IMG/VR virus record: IMGVR_UViG_3300032275_000007
Location: 1-42,730 of that record
DNA length: 42,730 nt
Source: a virus
Direction: 5' to 3' (one strand)
Shown in pieces: positions 8,093-15,394 of this stretch; within the stretch, counting starts at the first letter, position 1, and each line of letters begins with the position of its first letter. The notes beneath the pieces are model-generated. The model saw nothing but the letters and a program-made list of their open reading frames with translations. It did not search any database and was not told the origin of the DNA. The translations under genes and the position numbers were made by a program.

Positions 8093-9358
8093 TTAACTCC
8101 AGACGTTAATCTCTTTATCGAGATAGGTTTGTAATTGGGAATCATCAGGTAAGCCATCACGAGCTAGCTTATTCTTCGGGGTACTCACACCACGGGTCAT
8201 CAGGGGAACGGTATCGCAATGACCTAATAAAATTGCTAAGTCCAGCGTGGCTTGAATCCCTGTCGTAGAAAGCTGTAAGGCGCTCAGTGGTGGATACATC
8301 AGATTCTTCCCCAGGAAGCCTAACTGTGCTGTCCCTACGTGGATGAAGTCCTTGATCGTTGCTTGCTCTCGCCATGTGTTCCATACCTCCTCTAGCTGCG
8401 CTGTATCGTTAGCACCTCCAGTCTTATTGGAATTAGCTGTGATACGGCCAGTCATATCAGTAATTACCATGAATGGGTTTAGGTCATCCACTAACCGTAA
8501 TACTTGGGTCATTGTCCAGCCGTGGATATTACGTAACTGAATAGCTGTGTCCCCACCAACGATACCCGCATAAGCCTGAGCTAACGTACCGTCCCGCTGC
8601 ATTGTTACAATCTCAGGGAGTGGCTTCCGCAATGCTGTGACACGTAGACGTGGTAGTAGCGCGGCCTTGTTACTCTCATTGATAAGGTACAATACTGGGC
8701 GATTAGGGTGTAATACACGCCCTTGTATAGCGGAGTCTACTGCCATACGTAGCAGTAATGCTGTCTTACCCTTATTGGTATCTGCACCAATCAATATGTT
8801 ATGACCGGGATTCAGTCCTTTGAGCAGCCCTGTCAGTGCTGGGATAGCTAGGATTTGAATACCACTGTTGTCCATAGCCGCCTCAAGAGATGCGGTTAAC
8901 ATCTCCTCGTCGGTTACTTCAATGACACCAGCCTTTACCATACGCTCTTTAGTAGCATTGGCCTTATCAAGCAGGCTATTAGTCAGGTCGATATCATCCC
9001 CGTTATTGTAACGGGACAGGATCATACCAACATCACCGGATAGATTCAGTTCCTCTAACTGATTGATAGTAGTCTGTACTACCTCTGGGGACGGGCAGCT
9101 TTCAACCCGTCCCAATACAGCCAGTAACACCGTGGTCTGTTCAGGTGATAGGTTTCCACGTAATCGAAGGAATGTCTCGAACGCGGACTTATCTACCGAA
9201 GGATGCTCAGGGTATTGCTGGAAATACTTATCATACCAATTCAGTATAGAACTGGTATTGCTATCGATCATCTCCGTGGGTACTGCTGCCCGTAGGAACT
9301 TGAACCGGTCCCGGTTGCTAAGGGCCGCTAAGATGTTCAGGTCAATTGAAAAGGTCAC
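8093..9358 (-). CDS. Replicative DNA helicase (DnaB/T7 gp4 helicase type)
   Basis: This 421-aa protein has a RecA-like core: Walker A GADTNKGKT (residues 191-199), Walker B around VITDMTG (D301), and a later HVGTAQLGFLGKN segment fitting motif H3. The first ~170 residues are helical and probably form the primase-interaction or linker region. As in phiKMV, helicase and primase are separate genes, unlike the T7 gp4 fusion. The start is a GTG at 9358 with AAGGGAG seven bases upstream. It should unwind DNA at the fork as a hexamer. Confidence 0.92.
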   Translation of the reverse strand: MTFSIDLNILAALSNRDRFKFLRAAVPTEMIDSNTSSILNWYDKYFQQYPEHPSVDKSAFETFLRLRGNLSPEQTTVLLAVLGRVESCPSPEVVQTTINQLEELNLSGDVGMILSRYNNGDDIDLTNSLLDKANATKERMVKAGVIEVTDEEMLTASLEAAMDNSGIQILAIPALTGLLKGLNPGHNILIGADTNKGKTALLLRMAVDSAIQGRVLHPNRPVLYLINESNKAALLPRLRVTALRKPLPEIVTMQRDGTLAQAYAGIVGGDTAIQLRNIHGWTMTQVLRLVDDLNPFMVITDMTGRITANSNKTGGANDTAQLEEVWNTWREQATIKDFIHVGTAQLGFLGKNLMYPPLSALQLSTTGIQATLDLAILLGHCDTVPLMTRGVSTPKNKLARDGLPDDSQLQTYLDKEINVWS

Positions 9359-9394
9359 AGGTTAGCTCCCTTAATACATTGAATTGCAGGACAC

Positions 9395-9787
9395 TCATAC
9401 AGCGTACCCCAGGATAGCCTTGGCTAAAGGTGATTGTAATTCCCCGTGTAGGCCACGCATACCACGTTGCATAGCACGAATCTCGGTAGCTGAGAGGTAC
9501 GCACGGACTGGCCCGTGGCCAGTTGTATCCAGTTTGAAGGTGATAAGCGGTTCTACTATAGGCGCTTTAGGTACTGGCCCGAAGTATTTCCGTACACGGT
9601 CTACGTCACCGTAGTTGAAATCTTGCGATCCTGCGATGAAGTCCAGGAGTAGTGCGTAGTTCTCTTTGTCTACGGTATATGCACATGGGTTATTAAAACA
9701 CCAGTTATTGTGGATACGCCCAATAAGTCTAAACTGCACACCAGCAGCCTGCGCTGCTAGACACACTTTAATTAACTTCTTTTCCAT
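9395..9787 (-). CDS. Hypothetical protein between primase and helicase
   Basis: This 130-aa protein starts at the ATG at 9787 (AAGGAG eight bases upstream) inside the end of the primase gene; a TTG at 9808 is less likely. The sequence begins MEKKLIKVCLAAQAAG and ends with a basic helical stretch (EIRAMQRGMRGLHGE). No catalytic motif is visible. Coupling to the primase and position before the helicase suggest a replication accessory role. Confidence 0.8.
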   Translation of the reverse strand: MEKKLIKVCLAAQAAGVQFRLIGRIHNNWCFNNPCAYTVDKENYALLLDFIAGSQDFNYGDVDRVRKYFGPVPKAPIVEPLITFKLDTTGHGPVRAYLSATEIRAMQRGMRGLHGELQSPLAKAILGYAV

Positions 9788-10554
9788 AGTAATTGCTCCT
9801 TGAACCAAGCCTCGGGCATATCCTTCGGGTCATGGTTACGTGGTGGTTGATTGTTGATATGTGGAATACCCAGCATATCCAGGGTACGTCGTATCTTAAC
9901 TGTCCCCGTGTCACCTGCATCGTCGCCATCAAGGGATAGGATTACTACTGTGTGTATATTCTGGAGTAACGTAGCACTTAGTGTACCTAACTCTGTACCA
10001 CACAGACTGATACCCAATACATTGTCAGGTGTAAAGTAATCCCACTTAGCAGCACTGAATAGGTCTTCACATAGGACTACGTACTTCATCTGATTTATAC
10101 TAACATCACGACAGCGTATGTATGGTGCTGTACTGCTATACGTCAACCATTTAGCCTTACTGTGTCCCGTTATATCTCTACCAATTACTTGATCTGGGGT
10201 ATGGAACATCAACCGCTTATCATCATGAATGGATAGCTGAAATTGCTTTATGTAATCGAAGCACATACCCTTATCTTGGAGTAGGATAATAGCTCGTTTC
10301 CAATCAGCCTCAGTCATCGGCGTGTACACGTAATACGCTGCCTTATCATCCATCGTAACGGTAGTACTGTGTTTTACTTGCTCCTTGAAGTGTACTGCAC
10401 CTTCGTGACAAGAGTGACAATATGCTGTGTAACGATCAGGCATGTTACGCACCACCATATTGGGACGACCCTCAGCCCCGTGGTAGAACCGTTTAGTCAT
10501 ACCAATGGCTAGGGTCTGGGCTTCCTTGAGCCACTCGGATTTAGGCAGGTACAA
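9772..10554 (-). CDS. DNA primase (Toprim type)
   Basis: The Toprim signature is clear: VVLCEDLFSAAKWDYF supplies the conserved glutamate (E163) and LSLDGDDAGDTG the DxD pair (D209, D211). A CHSC pair near residues 46-49 may be part of a zinc-binding element that recognises the priming site. There is no ATG before the conserved region. I chose a TTG at 10554, just after a G-rich stretch, which gives 260 aa beginning YLPKSEWLKEAQ; a TTG at 10620 would add 22 residues. The gene overlaps the upstream hypothetical gene. Confidence 0.85.
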   Translation of the reverse strand: MYLPKSEWLKEAQTLAIGMTKRFYHGAEGRPNMVVRNMPDRYTAYCHSCHEGAVHFKEQVKHSTTVTMDDKAAYYVYTPMTEADWKRAIILLQDKGMCFDYIKQFQLSIHDDKRLMFHTPDQVIGRDITGHSKAKWLTYSSTAPYIRCRDVSINQMKYVVLCEDLFSAAKWDYFTPDNVLGISLCGTELGTLSATLLQNIHTVVILSLDGDDAGDTGTVKIRRTLDMLGIPHINNQPPRNHDPKDMPEAWFKEQLLWKRS

Positions 10555-11065
10555 ACCACCAACCCCCCGCCGCAATGCGCGCAATAGTAGACATGTTATA
10601 CCCCAAGCGGCTACTAACAAACTCTATCTGGTTGGCTACGAACTTATCATGCTGGTTATAGTACACTGTCTGACCATACGTATCTAATACATAGATTTTA
10701 CGTATCATATCGGCCACTTCATAGCTATCTGCATAACACGCAAGCCTAGACCACAGCACAGCATGTACGATCATCTCACCAGCGTAATCTACATCTACCT
10801 GTAGCTCAATGTGCATCATGTCATGGATGAATCGGAAATCTACGTTAGCTGCTTTACCAAGGAAGCAATCAAGGTGGCTGCTAAGGATTGGGTAGTGGCC
10901 ATTTCCGGAGTTCGCCTGGTGGTACGCTGTAGTCATCTCCTTGAGATTCTTCGGGGCGTTCAATGTCAGGTGGGGTTTTTCGTGTAGGCTGTAACTCGCT
11001 GCTAACTTGCGATAGGCTTCCCGTAGGAGTTGTGAGGCTTCTTTAACGATCTGGTCGTGGTTCAT
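10541..11065 (-). CDS. Hypothetical protein with HDMMH motif
   Basis: This 174-aa protein starts at the ATG at 11065 with GGGAT seven bases upstream. The centre reads DFRFIHDMMHIELQVDVDY, a histidine/aspartate-rich stretch that could bind metal, but it does not match a family I can name with confidence. It is mostly helical. It follows a large hairpin (11082-11149) and overlaps the primase downstream, so it opens the replication operon. Confidence 0.8.
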   Translation of the reverse strand: MNHDQIVKEASQLLREAYRKLAASYSLHEKPHLTLNAPKNLKEMTTAYHQANSGNGHYPILSSHLDCFLGKAANVDFRFIHDMMHIELQVDVDYAGEMIVHAVLWSRLACYADSYEVADMIRKIYVLDTYGQTVYYNQHDKFVANQIEFVSSRLGYNMSTIARIAAGGWWFVPA

Positions 11066-11081
11066 TGGATATCCCAGTTAA

Positions 11082-11149
11082 TTGGTTAAGGAACGGCTGC
11101 TGCACGTCAATAGGGTGTGACTTATGTACAGCAGCCTGACCTTAACCAA
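11082..11149 (-). other. Large two-part RNA hairpin
   Basis: The outer stem pairs TTGGTTAAGG with CCTTAACCAA (10 bp) and the inner stem GGCTGCTG with CAGCAGCC (8 bp), separated by a 3x3 internal loop and capped by a 26-base loop. There is no U-run, so it is not a classical terminator. It lies between the exported-protein gene and the replication genes. The form resembles T7 early-region RNase III processing sites; two others of like design lie upstream. Confidence 0.65.
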
Positions 11150-11155
11150 GTAATG

Positions 11156-11869
11156 TTAGTTAGCTAAGGTTTCTTCAAAGTCTGGTAATTCTGCATCGGG
11201 ATCAAAGCCGTTATCAACATCTGGTTCTGTAGCTTCTGGCTCTTCTTCTTGTATAGGCGCACCACGTACTACTTGTGAACCGTACACCTTCACTGTTGCT
11301 GCATCAAAGCCAGCACCAAAGAAGAAGTTGTATTGCTTAGCACCGTTCTCTTGTGTAGCTTCACCCAACAGGATAGCTGCTACAACACGAGTTGTATCAC
11401 CACGGCCTAGCTTGATATCATATTGTTGATTGATAACGAGGGCTTCACGTTCATTAGCAACAATCAACTCAGCTTGAGCTTCTGCTAGACGTGCGGTTAC
11501 ATCTTCCACGTTGATTGAACGGGCGATCTTAACCTTCACTTCATTACCTTCGGCATCATAGCGAACTACTTGACTGTCACCAACGATACGGAACTCTGGA
11601 GCACCGAAGTCATCGGTAGTACCAATATCAAAGCGGTATTGGTTCTTACCTTCAAACACACGCTGGCCTGTTAAGGTAGCCTGTACCGTGTTGGTGTGAC
11701 CAATCTTACCCAAGCGGATAGTGTAGCTCTGACCTACTACCAGTGGATCAAAGGTCTGTGGTGCTGCAATCTCACCTGGTTTAGCAGCCTCAGCTAATGC
11801 TGACTGCGCCGATGCAATGATAAGAACAAGGGCTGCTACTGTTTTACCTGCATAACGATTTATGGTCAT
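11156..11869 (-). CDS. Exported early protein with a duplicated domain
   Basis: This 237-aa protein has a clear Sec signal peptide: basic start, hydrophobic TVAALVLIIASAQ, and cleavage expected after A24-L-A26. Residues 43-103 and 144-202 are clearly two copies of one ~60-residue beta-rich domain. They begin LVVGQSYTIRLG and LVINQQYDIKLG, and both end in SQVVR. The last ~35 residues are very acidic. The ATG overlaps the upstream stop (ATGA) and has AGAGGA upstream. It is probably periplasmic. An exported early phage protein might block superinfection or alter the envelope, but that is inference. Confidence 0.85.
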   Translation of the reverse strand: MTINRYAGKTVAALVLIIASAQSALAEAAKPGEIAAPQTFDPLVVGQSYTIRLGKIGHTNTVQATLTGQRVFEGKNQYRFDIGTTDDFGAPEFRIVGDSQVVRYDAEGNEVKVKIARSINVEDVTARLAEAQAELIVANEREALVINQQYDIKLGRGDTTRVVAAILLGEATQENGAKQYNFFFGAGFDAATVKVYGSQVVRGAPIQEEEPEATEPDVDNGFDPDAELPDFEETLAN

Positions 11870-12306
11870 ACGGATTCCTCTGTGATGCGGTTAGCCGCGA
11901 TCTCTGCGGTGTTGTTGATAACACAATCTACTGCCCAATACACAGCACATAAGGGTGCTAAGCAGTTCTCGTCTTCAATGCTACCCATAGGGCAAGCTAA
12001 TGCAGGTACTGATCCGGTTAAGGTCTTCAGCTCAGCGTCTTCTAACTGCGCCAACACATCTGCTGCTCGGAAACCAAGCATAGCACACCGTGTAGCTACT
12101 GCTGGTGTAACGAATGCTACATCACCAGGTGACCAGTACTTACCCACAACAACAAGCAACAGATCATCATTCTTCTGTGCTAATGATGCGAGGTCATACG
12201 CAGGTGCTGATACTGATTTGGTCAAGCCAAGGAACGCTACAACAGCACGTTCGAGGCGTGCGTTGTTGATGCGGCGGGATTTGTTAATTAGTGATTGCTT
12301 AGCCAT
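11866..12306 (-). CDS. Hypothetical early protein
   Basis: This 146-aa protein has a basic N-terminus (MAKQSLINKSRRINNARLER) followed by mixed helix/strand and a cysteine-containing C-terminal half (ALACPMGS, ENCLAPLCAVYWAVDC). No recognised domain. Its stop overlaps the start of the exported protein (ATGA), so the two are made together, and it follows a large hairpin at 12345-12410. A weak AAGAG lies upstream of the ATG. Confidence 0.8.
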   Translation of the reverse strand: MAKQSLINKSRRINNARLERAVVAFLGLTKSVSAPAYDLASLAQKNDDLLLVVVGKYWSPGDVAFVTPAVATRCAMLGFRAADVLAQLEDAELKTLTGSVPALACPMGSIEDENCLAPLCAVYWAVDCVINNTAEIAANRITEESV

Positions 12307-12344
12307 GGTATATATCTCTTCGGGGTTATAGCAGAATTGCTATC

Positions 12345-12410
12345 GGACTGGCTACATTACGCTGCTACAACAGGATCAGCCCTTATGTTGTAGAATTATG
12401 TAGCTAGGCC
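12345..12410 (-). other. Large two-part RNA hairpin
   Basis: The outer arms GGCCTAGCTACAT and ATGTAGCCAGTCC pair imperfectly (perfect for ATGTAGC). The inner stem pairs CTACAACA with TGTTGTAG around a 13-base loop, with an asymmetric internal loop between. A small 7-bp hairpin (CCGATAG/CTATCGG, 12409-12427) abuts it upstream. There is no U-run. It lies between the SAM-lyase-like gene and the next early gene; RNase III processing or mRNA stabilising is the likely role. Confidence 0.6.
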
Positions 12411-12434
12411 GATAGGAACTCTATCGGGTTGTGG

Positions 12435-12854
12435 TTAGAAGTTTGATAGACGAGTGCGTTCCTGAGTACAGCTCAAGAACTTCTGTTCCCAAGGTAGATA
12501 CGTATAGTCTGGGGTACCAGGCTTTTGCTCGGTGTAGCGAGTCAGTCCTAGTAGTCTCGGGTAGTTCTTCCCTACCGTATGGAGGAACATCTGGCCGTAT
12601 GCAATCTCAATGGCTGATTCCTGCCCGTACGTCTGGAGTAGATTGCGGATACGTTGCCCAGTTAATTTATCACGGTGATTAGGCACGTACAAGCTGATCT
12701 CTGACTCACCAGCACACACTCCTTGGACAATAACAGGGCTACAGCCCATTAATACGAGGTCCTGCATAAGGTTGGTTGCCCGTTTCATGGCATACGCACC
12801 ATTAGGCTCTGATCCGGCTCTATGGGCACTGATGATTAACGCGGTTGCTATCAT
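12435..12854 (-). CDS. Possible S-adenosylmethionine lyase (T3 SAMase-like)
   Basis: This 139-aa protein starts at the ATG at 12854, which overlaps the stop of the preceding micropeptide (ATGA); a longer frame from 12893 is unlikely. By eye it shares the T3 SAMase layout: a first strand ending in SAHR, an Asn/Arg helix, a V-x-G strand, a GESEISLYV segment, and a late T-x-G strand. T3-type enzymes destroy SAM and so block type I restriction. An early position beside other small genes fits anti-restriction. Similarity is weak, so this is tentative. Confidence 0.5.
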   Translation of the reverse strand: MIATALIISAHRAGSEPNGAYAMKRATNLMQDLVLMGCSPVIVQGVCAGESEISLYVPNHRDKLTGQRIRNLLQTYGQESAIEIAYGQMFLHTVGKNYPRLLGLTRYTEQKPGTPDYTYLPWEQKFLSCTQERTRLSNF

Positions 12855-12955
12855 TTGATTAATCCAATGATTAATGTAGTGAGAGAGATACATGCGAGTA
12901 TGTAAATGGTAGACAGTATAACCCTTAGAATTAACAGGTACAGATTGTAAATCAT
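12851..12955 (-). CDS. Membrane micropeptide, 34 aa
   Basis: A short frame is coupled at both ends: its ATG overlaps the stop of the 27-aa peptide (ATGA) and its TGA overlaps the start of the SAM-lyase-like gene (ATGA). It encodes MIYNLYLLILRVILS and then an uninterrupted hydrophobic stretch, so it should span the membrane once. The chain of overlaps makes a chance frame unlikely. Function unknown. Confidence 0.65.
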   Translation of the reverse strand: MIYNLYLLILRVILSTIYILACISLTTLIIGLIK

Positions 12956-13035
12956 AATATGCACTCCAAAGCGATTAACCAAAGACAGAGGATTAAACCC
13001 CCGCCACATAGTAATACGATACCAGATTTACTCAT
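12952..13035 (-). CDS. Membrane micropeptide, 27 aa
   Basis: This 27-codon frame starts within the end of the 62-aa gene and its TGA overlaps the start of the 34-aa micropeptide. It encodes MSKSGIVLLCGGGLILCLWL and a short hydrophobic end, a single predicted membrane helix with two cysteines. No Shine-Dalgarno is needed if translation is coupled. Function unknown. Confidence 0.62.
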   Translation of the reverse strand: MSKSGIVLLCGGGLILCLWLIALECIL

Positions 13036-13216
13036 GTGTTGGTGCTGCTGGTGTATGCAAGCCGACATGACCCAGTAAGCTCTCTATGGTCTTGTCGCGA
13101 CCTACAACGATAAAGCCATTCATTACTGCGCGATCTTCTGGTCTTGTGTGTAGTGCGGCTTTACGGGCCTTCTGGAGGTATTCACTTTCATTAGGAAATA
13201 CTGGTTTGGTGTTCAT
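13028..13216 (-). CDS. Hypothetical early protein, 62 aa
   Basis: The ATG at 13216 has a weak AACAGG upstream. It encodes a soluble, mixed-charge protein (NESEYLQKARKAALHTRPED) with a Pro/Ala/His end. It is the first gene after the RNAP2 terminator and the first large hairpin, and it leads a chain of four coupled genes. Position and size suggest a host-takeover type early protein, but nothing in the sequence names it. Confidence 0.65.
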   Translation of the reverse strand: MNTKPVFPNESEYLQKARKAALHTRPEDRAVMNGFIVVGRDKTIESLLGHVGLHTPAAPTHE

Positions 13217-13236
13217 AAATGTGGCCTGTTAAGGTG

Positions 13237-13312
13237 GTTGAGGATAGTTCATGCAGTAATAACAAAGCTCAAGGATTAGGCCTAGTTTTGCTCTGTTATT
13301 TATATCCTCAAC
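13237..13312 (-). other. Large two-part RNA hairpin
   Basis: The outer stem pairs GTTGAGGATA with TATCCTCAAC (10 bp, perfect). The inner stem pairs AATAACAGAGC with GCTTTGTTATT (11 bp, one G-U). The internal loop is strongly asymmetric (2 versus 11 bases) and the apical loop about 21 bases. It lies in the leader of the 62-aa gene. Asymmetric internal loops of this kind are typical of T7 RNase III sites. Confidence 0.65.
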
Positions 13313-13551
13313 GTGACAACTGGGAGGAGCGCTAGCGACGAGTGGTTGTTGCGTGGTATGCGTCGCTGTGGTTGTTCCCAGGAGGCTGGTGGTTGCATCA
13401 CTACGCATAACTGGTGTGGTATTAGCTGTGCGTGGTTAAACGCCACACAGATGGATTACGGGCTACCAGTGGGAGTCCAGAGGGGCGCAGCTCCTTTGGT
13501 TGAGTGAGGAACGAACGAAGGGAGGCGCGTAGCGCCGACGAATTTTTTTTT
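13313..13551 (+). ncRNA. Candidate structured RNA on the plus strand
   Basis: This gene-free stretch between the RNAP2 terminator and the early genes has local structure readable on the plus strand: AGCGACG pairs with CGTCGCT across a 20-base loop (around 13335-13368), and the segment ends in a hairpin plus nine Ts. No promoter was found upstream. A GTG-started 64-codon plus-strand frame and a 59-codon minus-strand frame cross it, but neither has a ribosome binding site. Whether it is transcribed is unknown. Confidence 0.3.
13524..13551 (+). terminator. Plus-strand intrinsic terminator candidate
   Basis: GGCGC-GTA-GCGCC is followed, six bases later, by nine consecutive Ts (13543-13551) on the plus strand. 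It would stop plus-strand transcription, which is odd in a genome whose genes are all on the minus strand. The gap between stem and T-run is longer than ideal. Confidence 0.45.
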
Positions 13552-13600
13552 ACGTCTATCTCTGTAAGGAATTCCAATAGGTTATGTTGGTATAGACGAC

Positions 13601-13625
13601 AAAAGCCCAGCGGTTAGGCTGGGCT
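13601..13625 (-). terminator. Intrinsic terminator after RNAP2
   Basis: On the minus strand AGCCCAGC-CTAACC-GCTGGGCT is a perfect 8-bp stem with a 6-base loop, followed by TTTTG. It lies 28 bases after the RNAP2 stop. It would end the short host-type transcript carrying the 60-aa gene and RNAP2, separating them from the later early genes. Confidence 0.8.
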
Positions 13626-13653
13626 ATTGGGTACTCTGTTTGTACTCTGGTTG

Positions 13654-15351
13654 TTACTCTTCAGTGATAAAGCATGGTATACGGTTAGGATTAAGCCAGC
13701 TAGAATCCTTCGGACTGATACCGATTAACTTGCGTAGCTCTGCCATCGCTGGGCTATTGGCTTGTCTGCACATCACTGTCCATGCACACTTAACGAACTC
13801 AGCGCGTAATGATGCTTTGATACTGAATGAATCATGAACAGCTACCGCAGTATGGCCAAGGTCATACCAATCTGCTAGCACTTCAGCTAGGAAGGCAGCA
13901 TCAAGTGATTGAATCATATTAGCGGCTGCTGATACGGTAGCATTCTTTACTTTAGGTAGTTTCTTTGCATCAGGTAATACTTTCGTTTGTGTACCAGTGT
14001 AATCACCAACAGCTACTCTATCTGTCTTCTGCTTGTAGCAGATAACGTTTGGCATGTATTGATTAGTCTTATCGTGTGTCTTGTACTTACCTTGCAATGA
14101 TTCCCAATAGTTCTGAGTCACTGTGTTACCGGCTGGTGTAGTCCAAGATAATTGTATACCCCTGGTGGCTAGTGCTGATGCTAGTGCTGATGCTAACTCT
14201 TTCACACGGTCTAGGCGGTCATATGATGCTAAGTGTGATACCACTTCATTAGCTACTTCTAGTGACACTGGCTCAGTGCGGGTAGCATTGATGGATGCTA
14301 GCTCTTCCATTAGGCGGGAGATAGACGCATCATCCCCAGCACCATAAGCTTTAGGCATTAAGTACATCTTAGCTAGCTTGCGGATTGGGCTGCTCTTCTC
14401 TGGTACTGGACAACCTGCTGCTAATGCGTAGACACTACCGTAGAAGTCATTAGGGGTATCAGTGAAATTAGTTAGGTTACATGCACGACCTAAGCTGATA
14501 TCACCTGTTAGGATACTGATATGCTGAGCAAAGGAGGCAGTAGCATCTAGCTTGATCTCATCATCATGCGACAGGCAAAGCTTGGCAATACCACCAGACT
14601 GCGGACTCATGAGGCCAGCTACGTAATACAACCGACCACGGAAGTCTGCCATTACATCAAAGCTAAATCCATCTTTGTTACCGTTATATGCGGCTACTAG
14701 TGATTTGTAGATAGCGTACTGTGTGTCATATTGTGCAATGTCTTCCTGTGATATTGCTGGCACCCACTCAGCATCACGGTTAATAATCTTATTCTGCATA
14801 AGCATCTCACGTACAATCTTAAGGCGCGATACATTAACGATGAATACGTGCTTGCTCATTGCAATAGCACCTAGATGATGTTTAGTACCTTCAGTGATGT
14901 AACGCATCTGAACAACTGACTCACCAACTGGCTTGCATAGGCTGGCTTTGTTACCCATGAACTTACCATCTACTACTGTATAAGAGGCAGGAATCACATC
15001 ATCACCATTAGTATTGGTGGTTGCTGGGGTGTAGTCTAACCATCCATCAATAACCATTGCTTTAACGATAGGACGGGCTAGGTTCCAACCATCAGTAGAC
15101 TGCTTAGGTTGGTCCACATCGTATGCGTCAGCGTAGTTCGTTACCATGTACTGCCCAATGATAGTGAAGATACGTGAAGCAAATAGATTAGTGGTTGATT
15201 GTTTAGCCATTACTGCGCGTATCAAAGCAAAGCAATCACTAGCAACAGTATCGCACTCAGTGTCTGACATATCTTCAAAGACCGAGGCCATAGAACCTTG
15301 CAGGTTAGTATCAAGAAGAGTGTAATACAGTGCGCTATTAGTGGTGGTCAT
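13654..15351 (-). CDS. Second, short single-subunit RNA polymerase (RNAP2)
   Basis: This 565-aa protein starts at the ATG at 15351, with AGGA upstream; an in-frame TTG at 15411 would overlap the 60-aa gene. It has all core motifs of T7-type polymerases: DFRGRLYY (D236), motif A LDATASFAQH (D269), motif B R324-x3-K328-x7-Y336-G with exact T7 spacing (R627/K631/Y639), and motif C VAVHDSFS (D507). A segment like the T7 specificity loop region (LSWTTPAGNT) is present. The part before DxRGR is ~185 residues shorter than in T7, and DxRGR to motif A is 33 residues instead of ~116. T7 H784 aligns with glutamine. It is most like a minimal N4-RNAPII-style enzyme in one chain. Expected role: DNA-dependent transcription early in infection. 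Confidence 0.85.
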   Translation of the reverse strand: MTTTNSALYYTLLDTNLQGSMASVFEDMSDTECDTVASDCFALIRAVMAKQSTTNLFASRIFTIIGQYMVTNYADAYDVDQPKQSTDGWNLARPIVKAMVIDGWLDYTPATTNTNGDDVIPASYTVVDGKFMGNKASLCKPVGESVVQMRYITEGTKHHLGAIAMSKHVFIVNVSRLKIVREMLMQNKIINRDAEWVPAISQEDIAQYDTQYAIYKSLVAAYNGNKDGFSFDVMADFRGRLYYVAGLMSPQSGGIAKLCLSHDDEIKLDATASFAQHISILTGDISLGRACNLTNFTDTPNDFYGSVYALAAGCPVPEKSSPIRKLAKMYLMPKAYGAGDDASISRLMEELASINATRTEPVSLEVANEVVSHLASYDRLDRVKELASALASALATRGIQLSWTTPAGNTVTQNYWESLQGKYKTHDKTNQYMPNVICYKQKTDRVAVGDYTGTQTKVLPDAKKLPKVKNATVSAAANMIQSLDAAFLAEVLADWYDLGHTAVAVHDSFSIKASLRAEFVKCAWTVMCRQANSPAMAELRKLIGISPKDSSWLNPNRIPCFITEE

Positions 15352-15394
15352 GACGATAGTTCCTAGTGATTGAGAAGAGATACAGTGGAGTGGA

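Noticed and set aside
12435-12893. Longer start for the SAM-lyase-like gene at 12893
   Set aside because: The ATG at 12854 overlaps the upstream micropeptide stop and begins right at the conserved-looking first strand.
13229-13408. Minus-strand ATG frame of 59 codons over the first large hairpin
   Set aside because: No Shine-Dalgarno, low-complexity Thr/Pro sequence, and it overlaps the hairpin and the leader of the 62-aa gene.
13313-13507. Plus-strand GTG-started frame of 64 codons in the RNAP2/early gap
   Set aside because: No ribosome site and odd composition; the segment looks more like structured RNA.
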